From Gluconobacter sp. Gdi (GTDB lineage Bacteria > Pseudomonadota > Alphaproteobacteria > Acetobacterales > Acetobacteraceae): DNA of 64,000 nucleotides. Both the position numbers and the translations under genes were made by a program. The DNA is taken from contig NZ_BLJQ01000001.1 of the NCBI RefSeq assembly GCF_014132155.1, positions 496,001-560,000 of the forward strand, given 5' to 3'. Below are positions 7,486 through 16,456 of this stretch, in pieces; within the stretch, counting starts at the first letter, position 1, and each line of letters begins with the position of its first letter. Below the pieces are notes generated by a model. The model saw only the letters and a program-made list of their open reading frames with translations. It had not been told where the DNA came from and did not search any database.

Positions 7486-10263
7486 TTACCGCTTCCACCA
7501 GCCCATGCGACGCGTCACCGGTGGCAACTCGTCAATGTTGATGGGCTGTAGCGTGTTTCCATCATCCGCTGCGGCATCGTCGGCTTTGACAGCCTTGGTT
7601 GCGCGACGGGCGCGAGTACGCTTCGGCTTGGCGGTTGCCTCTTCCTCGGCGACAGGAGCTGAGGCCTCCGAAGCCATTGCTTCCACAACAACGTCGTCTG
7701 CCTTGGCTTCTGTAGCCTTGGTCGTGCGACGGGTGCGTGGACGCTTAGGCTTGGCCGGAGCTTCCTCTTCCGTCGGAGCAGTCAGAGCAGCCACGACGAC
7801 TTCTTCTGCGACTACCGGTGCCACTGCTTCAGCCTTCACAGCCTTGGTGCTGCGGCGGCCTCTGGTGCGCTTTGGTTTTTCCTGTTCTGCAGCAATCGGC
7901 TCGGCAGCGATCTCGGCAACGTCAACTACCGGAGCGCTCTCGACAGAAAGGCGGGCAGGGGTTGCTGTAGATGTCTGAAGCGGGCGGGAAGCCTGCTCCA
8001 TTTCAGCCTGTTCGATCACATCGAAAATATCGAAGCTTCCACCGAACGGATCAGCCGGCGTCGGGCCTGCATATCCACGCGAAACAGGCTGGCGTTCTTC
8101 CCGGCGGCGCTGGGAAGGCTGCTGAGCCGGAGCGTGGCGTACTGGCTTAGGTGCTTCTTCCTGAAAGGACACCTTTTCCTGCACCGGGGCCTCTGCTGCG
8201 ACTTCGTCTTCCTTCTGAACACGCTTGAAGCGCGTCCGACGACGACCCGGGATAAGACCGACTTCTTCGGTTTCATCGTCAGACCGGTGGACGGAAGGCT
8301 GTTCGCCGTTTGGTTCGGCAGCATTGCCCTGAACGGTCTCGTTCTCGCCGTTCTGATCACGACGACCACGACGACGGCGGCGACGACGACGACGGTTGCC
8401 GTTGTTGCCCTCTTCCTCGTCACCCGTGTTGACTTCGACGTCTTCACTCCGGGCAGGCAACTCAGCCCGCGCTTCAACCGCAGCAGCCTGAGGAACGACA
8501 GGTGCCTCGTCCTCAATGATTTCGATCGTGCGGACGTTGTGAGGCGCAGCAATCTGAGCCGGTACTGGCTCTGGTGCCGGTGCAGCCGTCTGCGGACGGA
8601 TACGCTCGATACGCATGTCTGCTGCGGGCAGATCTTCTTCCGTGCGGAAGATCACGCGCATGCGGTGACGCTGCTCAATGTCAGACAGCCAGTCGCGCTT
8701 GTTGTTCAGAATGTAGAGGGCAATGTCCGATCCTATGTGAACATCGATCTCGGCAGCACGCTGGCGGGTGCCTTCTTCATCGATGGCACGCAGCACATGA
8801 AGAGCGGAGCTTTCCGTACCGCGAATGAAGCCAGTGCCCTGACAGTGCGGGCAAGGCGTCAGCAGTGATTCAGCGATGGACGGACGCAGACGCTGGCGGG
8901 ACATTTCGAGCAGGCCGAAATGAGAGATATGTCCCACCTGAATGCGTGCGCGATCGGTACGCAGAGATTCCTTGAGGCGCTTCTCGACCTGAGCGTTATG
9001 GCGGCGGCTTTCCATGTCGATGAAGTCAATGACGACAAGGCCAGCCAGATCACGCAGGCGCAGCTGGCGCGCAACTTCTTCAGCAGCTTCAAGGTTCGTG
9101 CGGAGTGCCGTTTCCTCAATGTTGCGCTGTGACGTGGATTTACCAGAGTTCACGTCGATGGCGACGAGTGCTTCCGTCTGGTTGATGACCAGATAGCCAC
9201 CAGACTTCAGGCGTGCAGTTGGGGAGAACATCGCATCCAGATGCCCTTCGACGTTGTAACGCGCGAAGAGGCTCTGTCCACGGTTCTGCCAGAGCTTCAC
9301 CTTGCCAGCGTTGTGCGGCATCAGCAGGCGCATGAACTCACGCGCACTTCTCCACGCAGACTCACCGTCGACCATGATGTCTTCGATGTCTTTGGAGAAC
9401 AGGTCGCGAATGGCGCGCTTGATGAGGCTCGCTTCCTCATAAACCAGCGTTGGAGCAACGGATGACAGCGCGTGTGAGCGAATGTCGTCCCAAAGCTGAA
9501 GCAGGTATTCACAGTCCCGAACGATTTCCGGTCCTGGACGGCCTGCACCTGCGGTCCGGACGATCATGGCCATCGTCTTGGGCAGGTTCAGTTCTGCGAT
9601 GATGTCGCGCAGACGGCGACGATCCGTGTCAGACGTAATCTTGCGAGAGACACCACCACCACGCAGGGCGTTCGGCATCAGGACGCAATAACGGCCAGCG
9701 AGAGAGACGTAGGTGGTAAGGGCCGCGCCCTTGTTGCCACGCTCTTCTTTCACGACCTGAACGAGCAGGACCTGACGGCGGCGGATGACTTCCTGGATCT
9801 TGTAGTTGCGTAGGAAGCGGGCCGTACGACGCGAAGCCGCGCTTTCCTCACCTGTGTCGTGCTCGCCACCAACGGTTTCTGGCGCGCGACGATCCTGGTT
9901 GTCGTTCTCTTCCGTCTCGTCAGAGGCGGGCTCTTCCTCACTGTCCGGAAGTTCAGCGCGTTGTTCAGACGCAACTTCTTCTTCCTGGATGGCCAGAAGC
10001 TTCTCGCGATCTGCGACGGGGATCTGGAAGTAATCCGGGTGAATTTCGCTGAAGGCGAGGAAGCCGTGACGGTTTCCGCCGTATTCTACGAAAGCGGCCT
10101 GAAGGCTCGGCTCAACACGGATGACTTTGGCAAGGTAGATGTTGCCTTTGAGCTGTTTCTTGGACGATGTCTCGACGTCGTAATCTTCAACGCGGTCACC
10201 GTCCATGACCACAACACGCGTTTCTTCCGCGTGTGTGGTGTCGATAAGCATACGCTTGGTCAT
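7486..10263 (-). CDS. rne: Ribonuclease E
   Basis: The product (925 residues from the ATG at 10263) is the RNase E endonuclease that initiates mRNA decay and processes stable RNAs. The start was placed at MTKRMLIDTTHAEETRVVV rather than 18 codons earlier, because homologues begin this way. An S1 domain follows, carrying an unusually acidic insertion of about 50 residues. The catalytic part shows VAIDVNSGKST, DFIDMES and the zinc-link CPHCQGTG. The last 350 residues are a disordered scaffold with an Arg run (RRRRRRRRGRRDQ), three KPKR-rich repeats and the terminus RMGWWKR. In Caulobacter a terminal GWW motif binds polynucleotide phosphorylase, so a degradosome is likely here. Confidence 0.95.
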   Translation of the reverse strand: MTKRMLIDTTHAEETRVVVMDGDRVEDYDVETSSKKQLKGNIYLAKVIRVEPSLQAAFVEYGGNRHGFLAFSEIHPDYFQIPVADREKLLAIQEEEVASEQRAELPDSEEEPASDETEENDNQDRRAPETVGGEHDTGEESAASRRTARFLRNYKIQEVIRRRQVLLVQVVKEERGNKGAALTTYVSLAGRYCVLMPNALRGGGVSRKITSDTDRRRLRDIIAELNLPKTMAMIVRTAGAGRPGPEIVRDCEYLLQLWDDIRSHALSSVAPTLVYEEASLIKRAIRDLFSKDIEDIMVDGESAWRSAREFMRLLMPHNAGKVKLWQNRGQSLFARYNVEGHLDAMFSPTARLKSGGYLVINQTEALVAIDVNSGKSTSQRNIEETALRTNLEAAEEVARQLRLRDLAGLVVIDFIDMESRRHNAQVEKRLKESLRTDRARIQVGHISHFGLLEMSRQRLRPSIAESLLTPCPHCQGTGFIRGTESSALHVLRAIDEEGTRQRAAEIDVHIGSDIALYILNNKRDWLSDIEQRHRMRVIFRTEEDLPAADMRIERIRPQTAAPAPEPVPAQIAAPHNVRTIEIIEDEAPVVPQAAAVEARAELPARSEDVEVNTGDEEEGNNGNRRRRRRRRRGRRDQNGENETVQGNAAEPNGEQPSVHRSDDETEEVGLIPGRRRTRFKRVQKEDEVAAEAPVQEKVSFQEEAPKPVRHAPAQQPSQRRREERQPVSRGYAGPTPADPFGGSFDIFDVIEQAEMEQASRPLQTSTATPARLSVESAPVVDVAEIAAEPIAAEQEKPKRTRGRRSTKAVKAEAVAPVVAEEVVVAALTAPTEEEAPAKPKRPRTRRTTKATEAKADDVVVEAMASEASAPVAEEEATAKPKRTRARRATKAVKADDAAADDGNTLQPINIDELPPVTRRMGWWKR
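7586..7880 (-). repeat. Three direct repeats inside the RNase E C-terminal scaffold
   Basis: Segments at about 7839-7880, 7713-7757 and 7586-7632 encode related basic motifs: KPKRTRGRRSTKAVKA, KPKRPRTRRTTKATEA and KPKRTRARRATKAVKA. The period is about 126 bases (42 residues), with acidic/Ala-rich linkers between. Such basic blocks in RNase E usually bind RNA. The near-identical spacing suggests tandem duplication. Confidence 0.75.
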
Positions 10264-10780
10264 GGAAAACTGAACTCCACGATGCTCCAGTGTGGCGCTT
10301 TGGGCCAGAGGGAACACCTGATTGTACGGGGTGGAGGGGGCGGATCAGCCGGAATGCCAGACCGCGGGACGCATCTGGTCCCGTTTCGGTTAGGCTCCTG
10401 GCTGTGATCACGTCGCGTGACATTCGACCCCTGACAGACGTCCGGCCCGTGGTCTGGTGCCGGATGAAAACGCACTCCGGTCAGGTTGTGAGCCTGTGCC
10501 GGACTGAACTAATCCTGCCGGAGCAGCCCGATCAGGACATGGCGCAGAAAATGTCCGGCACATGTCAAACGATGGGGCGTCGCGGCTCGGACGATCGAGG
10601 CGGGAGCGTTGTGGGAAAAGGATAAAAGCCCACAAACGATCGGACCGCTCTCTTCAGGTCCTTGGCGCACAGGATGACTTAAAGAAGGGCCGCTGGCAAG
10701 CAGGGCTTTTTCCGGCTCTCCAAAAGGTGCTTTGCCTTGTTTCAGACATTGTCCTGTGTCTGTTATGACTGAAGGTCCAG
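10264..10780. other. 517-base intergenic region between divergent rne and amidase genes
   Basis: No convincing gene is seen. The part next to rne would be its mRNA leader; long structured leaders that RNase E itself cleaves are known in other bacteria. Short stems are visible, for example CGGGAC/GTCCCG (10365-10370 with 10378-10383) and a competing CCAGA/TCTGG pair (10357-10361 with 10374-10378). The right part must hold the promoter for the amidase, but no strong -35/-10 pair stands out. Confidence 0.5.
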
Positions 10781-11653
10781 ATGATCGAAAAGACGCAGGG
10801 TAAACGGATGCTGACGCGACGCATGGTAATGGAAGGTCTTGCCTGCCTCTCCACGGTGGCTCCCTTGGGAGCCGTCGCCCGAACTAAGCATCTGACAGCG
10901 CATTCTCCCTCTGCCAAACCGCTTCAGGCCCCGGCCGTTCACCGAAATGCGCCGCCACCCAAACCGCTGGTCATGCTGGATCCCGGACATGGTGGAAAAG
11001 ATCCTGGCGCAATCGGTATTTCCGGTACGTATGAGAAACATATTGCCGAAGCTGCGGCGACAGAACTGCGGCGCCAGCTTCTGGCATCCGGACAGTACCG
11101 CGTGGCTATGACCCGTTCAGAGGACCATTTCATTCCCCTGGAAGGGCGCGTGGAAATGGCCCAGCAGCATCAGGCGCATCTCTTTATCTCTATGCACGCC
11201 GATGCACTGCATGACCGTGATGTTCGCGGGGCGAGTGTCTATACGCTTTCCAGCGGAGCGTCGGACGCTCAAACAGCGGCTCTGGCACAGCGGGAGAATA
11301 GTGCAGACCGCTTTGGCGGCCCTGCGTTTCATGGCATGTCTCCCGACGTCCAGCAGATCCTTTCCAGTCTGGTTTCTGAAGAAACGCGGCGCGGGTCTGC
11401 GCACATGGCATCAAGTGTTGTAGGCGCATTTCGTAGTCGCATTGGGCTGCTGACGCATCCGTCGCGCCATGCGGCTTTTGTGGTGCTGAAGTCCGCAGAG
11501 ATACCGTCAGTTCTGGTGGAAATGGGTTTCATGTCTAACCGGCTGGATGAAGCCGCCCTGCGGCAGGCTGTGCACCGCACACAGGTTGCGAGCGCTATGA
11601 AAACCGCTGTTGATCGGTACTTTTCAACTCGGCCCGGGGTGATGACGGGCTGA
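10781..11653 (+). CDS. N-acetylmuramoyl-L-alanine amidase (Amidase_3, AmiC type)
   Basis: The protein (290 residues from 10781; a second start at 10808 gives MLTRRMVMEG) cleaves the amide between N-acetylmuramate and the stem peptide during cell separation. An export signal with an RR pair lies at the N end and could be Sec or Tat. The catalytic domain contains MLDPGHGGKDPGAIG with the zinc His, YEKHIAEAAATEL with the Glu, MTRSEDHFIPLEGRV, FISMHADALHD with the second His, and PSVLVEMGFMSN with the catalytic Glu. No AMIN targeting domain is seen. An rne-amidase neighbourhood is common in alphaproteobacteria, where a class A PBP gene usually follows; here leuA follows instead. Confidence 0.93.
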   Translation: MIEKTQGKRMLTRRMVMEGLACLSTVAPLGAVARTKHLTAHSPSAKPLQAPAVHRNAPPPKPLVMLDPGHGGKDPGAIGISGTYEKHIAEAAATELRRQLLASGQYRVAMTRSEDHFIPLEGRVEMAQQHQAHLFISMHADALHDRDVRGASVYTLSSGASDAQTAALAQRENSADRFGGPAFHGMSPDVQQILSSLVSEETRRGSAHMASSVVGAFRSRIGLLTHPSRHAAFVVLKSAEIPSVLVEMGFMSNRLDEAALRQAVHRTQVASAMKTAVDRYFSTRPGVMTG

Positions 11654-11698
11654 CCCCATAAGAACGCAGGGCAGAGTTTTTAGTCATGTGGGTTGCGC

Positions 11699-11839
11699 AT
11701 GACGAAAGAATCGGACATTTTCCGTGCCCATGACATTTCTTTCGATCCTCTCGCTTCGACTTATCGGCCCCTGAACGCCACATCAAGGCGGGCAGCGTTC
11801 CGTTGCGTTCAGGGGATGACAGACCAGAAAATTTCCTGA
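11699..11839 (+). CDS. Possible 46-codon small ORF in the leuA leader
   Basis: An ATG at 11699 opens a frame of 46 codons ending with TGA at 11837-11839, 19 bases before leuA. The predicted peptide starts MTKESDIFRAHDISF and ends MTDQKIS. Codon choice looks similar to that of real genes here. It is not rich in Leu, Ile or Val codons, so a classical leucine attenuation peptide is not supported, and no strong Shine-Dalgarno sequence precedes it. It overlaps two inverted repeats. Coding status is uncertain. Confidence 0.35.
   Translation: MTKESDIFRAHDISFDPLASTYRPLNATSRRAAFRCVQGMTDQKIS
11703..11815 (+). promoter_or_regulatory. Structured leader upstream of leuA (two inverted repeats)
   Basis: Two perfect inverted repeats lie in tandem before leuA. 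The first is CGAAAGAA (11703-11710) with TTCTTTCG (11737-11744). The second is CCCCTGAACGC (11768-11778) with GCGTTCAGGGG (11805-11815). The second ends 43 bases before the leuA start. They may fold as RNA hairpins that control leuA expression or serve as protein-binding dyads; neither has a terminator-like U tract. Confidence 0.45.
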
Positions 11840-11858
11840 CCAGCGAGATGATCAAGAC

Positions 11859-13427
11859 ATGACTTTCCAACATCCGTCCTTCGGTACGATTTCCGACGAC
11901 CGCGTTATCATTTTTGATACGACGCTGCGTGACGGTGAACAGTCCCCCGGTTTCTCCATGAACCTCGAAGAGAAGCTCCGCATGGCTCATGCGTTGAGCG
12001 CTCTGGGCGTGGACGTTATTGAGGCTGGCTTTCCGGTCGCATCCAAAGATGACTTCGAGAGTGTTCGCAGCATTGCGGAGCAGGTGCGTGGCTCTGTTAT
12101 CTGCGGTCTGGCTCGCAGTGGTGGCAAGCGCGACATTGAGTCCTGCGGCGAAGCTCTGAAGGGTGCTGAACGCTCCCGTATTCATAACTTTATTTCCACA
12201 TCTCCACTGCACATGAAGTATAAGCTGCGGATGGAGCCTGAAACGGTTCTGGACATTATTGCGTCTGGCAACCAGAAGGCCCGTCAGTACACGGATGACG
12301 TGGAATGGTCTGCTGAAGACGGTTCTCGTACGGACCCTGACTTCCTGTGCCGTTGTGTCGAAGTCGCCATCAAGAATGGTGCGAACACCATCAACATTCC
12401 TGATACCGTAGGCTTCGCAACGCCGGAAGAAATGCGACGCATTTTTGATATGCTGCGTGAACGGGTGCCGGGTGCGGATCAGGTGATCTTCTCCACCCAT
12501 AACCACAATGATCTGGGCTTGGGTGTTGCAAATACGCTGGCCGCTGTCGAAGGCGGTGCCCGTCAGATCGAATGCACGATCAATGGCATCGGTGAGCGTG
12601 CCGGTAATGCTGCGCTGGAAGAAATCGTCATGGCGCTGCGGACGCGTCATGACCAGTACGGCAAGGTAACGGGCATCGAGACGCCGAAGCTGCTGGGCAT
12701 GTCCCGTATGCTGGCGACGATCACGGGCTTCGACGTGCAGCCGAACAAGGCCATCGTTGGCCGGAACGCTTTCGCGCATGAAAGTGGCATCCATCAGGAC
12801 GGTGTTCTGAAGAACGCTGCCACTTATGAGATCATGACGCCGGAAAGCGTGGGTTGGAACAAGAGCTCGCTGGTGATGGGCAAGCATTCCGGCCGTGCGG
12901 CATTCCGCGACAAGCTGGCTCAGCTTGGCTACCCGCCGCTGGAAGACGAGGCTCTGAACGCTGCTTTTGCCCGGTTCAAGGATCTGGCTGACAGCAAGAA
13001 GGTCGTGTTCGATGACGATATCTGCGCACTGGTCGATGATGAGAGCCGCGACCACGAGCGCGTTCATCTGATTTCTCTGGAAGTTGCTTCCGGCACCAAG
13101 CAGAAGTCTCAGGTCAAGCTGGAAATCAGCGTTGATGGCGCCACCCAGTATGCGGCTGTCAGTGGAAATGGCCCGGTTGATGCGGCATTCCGTGCCATCG
13201 GTGAGGCATTCCCTCATTCAGCAGAACTGGCGCTGTTCTCGGTGGCTAACGTCACGGAAGGGACAGACGCTCAGGCCCGCACGACGGTTCGTCTGCAGGA
13301 GAATGGTAAGCTCGTAGACGGTCAGGGTGCCGATGCCGATACGGTTGTGTCTGCTGTTCGTGCCTATATCCATGCCCTGAATAAGCTGCTCACCAAGCGC
13401 GAGCGGACTGAGCCTGAAGCACTCTAA
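11859..13427 (+). CDS. leuA: 2-isopropylmalate synthase
   Basis: The 522-residue enzyme condenses acetyl-CoA with 2-oxoisovalerate in the first committed step of leucine synthesis. The TIM-barrel part begins IIFDTTLRDGEQSPGFSMN and includes STHNHNDLGLGVANTLAA with the metal-binding HxH and TINGIGERAGNAALEE. The RNAFAHESGIHQDGVLK segment and the C-terminal leucine-binding dimer domain (from about residue 390, with AVSGNGPVDAAFRAIG) are present, so feedback inhibition by leucine is expected. The length suits the LeuA type 1 subfamily. It is monocistronic to judge from the long spacer and dyad downstream. Confidence 0.96.
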   Translation: MTFQHPSFGTISDDRVIIFDTTLRDGEQSPGFSMNLEEKLRMAHALSALGVDVIEAGFPVASKDDFESVRSIAEQVRGSVICGLARSGGKRDIESCGEALKGAERSRIHNFISTSPLHMKYKLRMEPETVLDIIASGNQKARQYTDDVEWSAEDGSRTDPDFLCRCVEVAIKNGANTINIPDTVGFATPEEMRRIFDMLRERVPGADQVIFSTHNHNDLGLGVANTLAAVEGGARQIECTINGIGERAGNAALEEIVMALRTRHDQYGKVTGIETPKLLGMSRMLATITGFDVQPNKAIVGRNAFAHESGIHQDGVLKNAATYEIMTPESVGWNKSSLVMGKHSGRAAFRDKLAQLGYPPLEDEALNAAFARFKDLADSKKVVFDDDICALVDDESRDHERVHLISLEVASGTKQKSQVKLEISVDGATQYAAVSGNGPVDAAFRAIGEAFPHSAELALFSVANVTEGTDAQARTTVRLQENGKLVDGQGADADTVVSAVRAYIHALNKLLTKRERTEPEAL

Positions 13428-13442
13428 GCTTCGAACCATGAG

Positions 13443-13483
13443 AGATCACCAATAAACTAATTAATATAGTTTATTGGTGATCT
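13443..13483. repeat. Perfect 17-bp inverted repeat after leuA
   Basis: AGATCACCAATAAACTA (13443-13459) is matched exactly by its reverse complement at 13467-13483 around a 7-base AT loop. It lies 16 bases after the leuA stop. Such a long stem can end transcription, but no U tract follows (AGACAAAAATAAC). A protein-binding dyad controlling the next gene is the alternative. Confidence 0.65.
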
Positions 13484-13537
13484 AGACAAAAATAACACGA
13501 TTGATATTGTCTCCTTCTGAATTTGGAAGGGGCAGCT

Positions 13538-14305
13538 ATGCCGCATTCGTGGCTTTATACGGCGTCGGGTCTATTTGTAGGCTTTCTGGTAGGCATGACC
13601 GGAGTGGGGGGAGGGTCCCTCATGACGCCACTGCTGATCCTGCTGTTCGGGGCAAAGCCTCAGTCAGCCGTCGGAACAGACCTGCTTTACGCAGCCGTTA
13701 CGAAAATTGTTGGTACTGGCCTCAACCGCCATATGGGCGTGGTGAACTGGAAGATTGTTGGCTGGCAGATGGCGGGGAGTCTCCCGGCAGGTCTGTTGTG
13801 CCTGATTTTCCTGCACCATGCGGGCATGTCCGACGCCGCGTCCCGTCTCATTCAGGTTGTTCTCGGTGTGGCACTGCTTCTTACGGCGCCAGCAATTTTG
13901 CTGAAGCCAAGGCTGAGAAAGTGGGCTGAAGGGCGTAAACCCCTGAGCGACCGGGCTGAAACGATTTTAACGGTTCTGCTTGGTGTTTTACTTGGGACGT
14001 TGGTGACGCTGTCTTCCGTGGGAGCTGGAGCTGTCGGCATGGCCGCCTTGACGATGCTTTATCCGCGCCTGACAACACGAACGCTCGTTGCAACGGATAT
14101 CGCCCATGCAGTTCCGCTCACGCTGATTGCAGGGGGAGGTCACTGGCTGGAGGGCGCGGTGGATACCGCCGTCCTTCTGGCGCTTCTGATGGGATCCATC
14201 CCAGGTATTATTCTGGGGACGTTATGTGCAGGGAAATTGCATGAAGATACCCAGCGCTGGGTGCTGGGTATTCTTCTGGCCGTTATTGGTTTCCGGATGA
14301 TCTGA
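13538..14305 (+). CDS. TauE/SafE-family membrane permease (anion or sulfite exporter-like)
   Basis: The product is about 255 residues from the ATG at 13538, which has GGAAGGGG six bases upstream; a TTG at 13523 is less likely. It is almost entirely hydrophobic with about eight membrane segments. The duplicated TauE/SafE signature is visible: VGFLVGMTGVGGGSLMTP near the start and VTLSSVGAGAVGMAALTMLYP in the second half. Family members move sulfite, sulfoacetate or other small organosulfur anions across the inner membrane, but the substrate here cannot be told. It converges on the lipoprotein gene downstream. Confidence 0.88.
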   Translation: MPHSWLYTASGLFVGFLVGMTGVGGGSLMTPLLILLFGAKPQSAVGTDLLYAAVTKIVGTGLNRHMGVVNWKIVGWQMAGSLPAGLLCLIFLHHAGMSDAASRLIQVVLGVALLLTAPAILLKPRLRKWAEGRKPLSDRAETILTVLLGVLLGTLVTLSSVGAGAVGMAALTMLYPRLTTRTLVATDIAHAVPLTLIAGGGHWLEGAVDTAVLLALLMGSIPGIILGTLCAGKLHEDTQRWVLGILLAVIGFRMI

Positions 14306-14324
14306 CATCCGGAAACCGTAAAGC

Positions 14325-14783
14325 TTAGTAGCCGTAGTTGCTCTGCTGAGGGTAACCGCCGTTGTTGTAGCCCTGCTGCTGAGGGTAGGGGTTCTGGCAG
14401 TTCGTGTTGGGTGGGCACTGATATTGCTGCTGCGGATAGGTCGGATACTGACCGTTCTGCTGCTGATATCCCTGAGGGTAGCCACCTTGCTGGGGGTAAC
14501 CGTTCTGGTACCCGCCCTGCTGGTAGCTCGGGCGATTGGGCGCTGTAACGGCGCCCGTCGTTGCCCCAAGTGCGCCACCAGCAAGCGCACCAATGGCAGC
14601 TCCGCGACCGCCGCCGGCCAGTGCGCCGATGGCCGCACCTGCGCCGCCTCCCAGAAGACCGCCGCCAAGGGCGCGCGATCCCGGGTCATAGTTTCCCTGG
14701 CAACCGCCTAGGGAAAGAACGGTCGCAAAAGCGCCAATCAGAGCTACGCCCCGAAAAGCAGAGCGGTCGATAACGGACCTCAT
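14325..14783 (-). CDS. Glycine-zipper lipoprotein with Gln/Tyr-rich tail
   Basis: The 152-residue protein has a lipoprotein signal ending LSLGGC (Cys28). Next come two copies of a glycine-zipper module (GAAIGALAGGGRGAAIGALAGG), a motif that packs membrane helices in YMGG/Rickettsia 17-kDa antigen-like proteins. The last 80 residues are a low-complexity tail of Gln, Tyr, Gly and Pro (YPQQGGYPQGYQQQNG). It is probably anchored in the outer membrane. It lies head to tail behind a shorter paralogue. Confidence 0.8.
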   Translation of the reverse strand: MRSVIDRSAFRGVALIGAFATVLSLGGCQGNYDPGSRALGGGLLGGGAGAAIGALAGGGRGAAIGALAGGALGATTGAVTAPNRPSYQQGGYQNGYPQQGGYPQGYQQQNGQYPTYPQQQYQCPPNTNCQNPYPQQQGYNNGGYPQQSNYGY

Positions 14784-14827
14784 GTCACAAATCCTTAGAA
14801 TTCATGGTCGCTAGCCCGATAACAGGC

Positions 14828-15085
14828 TCAGTAACCGTTCCGTGAACGCTGGCTTGGCGTGGTTGCTGCACCAACAGCAGCGCCTGTACCACCACCTGCG
14901 AGTGCACCGATAGCCGCGCCGCGACCGCCGCCAGCCAAGGCGCCGATTGCAGCGCCGGCACCTGCACCGACAAGGGCGCCAGAGCCTGCACGAGCTCCAC
15001 TGTCGTACGGGCTACCGCAGCCCGCAAGAGCAGCGCCACAGAGGGTCAGGACGGCGATCAGGCGGGGAGTCTTGGTCATATTCAT
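14828..15085 (-). CDS. Short glycine-zipper lipoprotein (paralogue of the next gene)
   Basis: The 85-residue protein has a lipobox ending LAGC (Cys23) and then the same duplicated module GAAIGALAGGGRGAAIGALAGG as its downstream neighbour, but lacks the Gln/Tyr-rich tail. The identical module in adjacent genes suggests local duplication followed by tail gain or loss. Its role is unknown; small glycine-zipper lipoproteins often support the outer membrane. Confidence 0.8.
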   Translation of the reverse strand: MNMTKTPRLIAVLTLCGAALAGCGSPYDSGARAGSGALVGAGAGAAIGALAGGGRGAAIGALAGGGTGAAVGAATTPSQRSRNGY

Positions 15086-16440
<1,355 letters not shown>

Positions 16441-16456
16441 ACCCGGACACAGTCCA

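Noticed and set aside
11595-13217. 540-codon open frame on the minus strand
   Set aside because: It is the mirror of leuA, whose family motifs are unmistakable; the reverse frame shows no domain and exists because of third-position GC bias.
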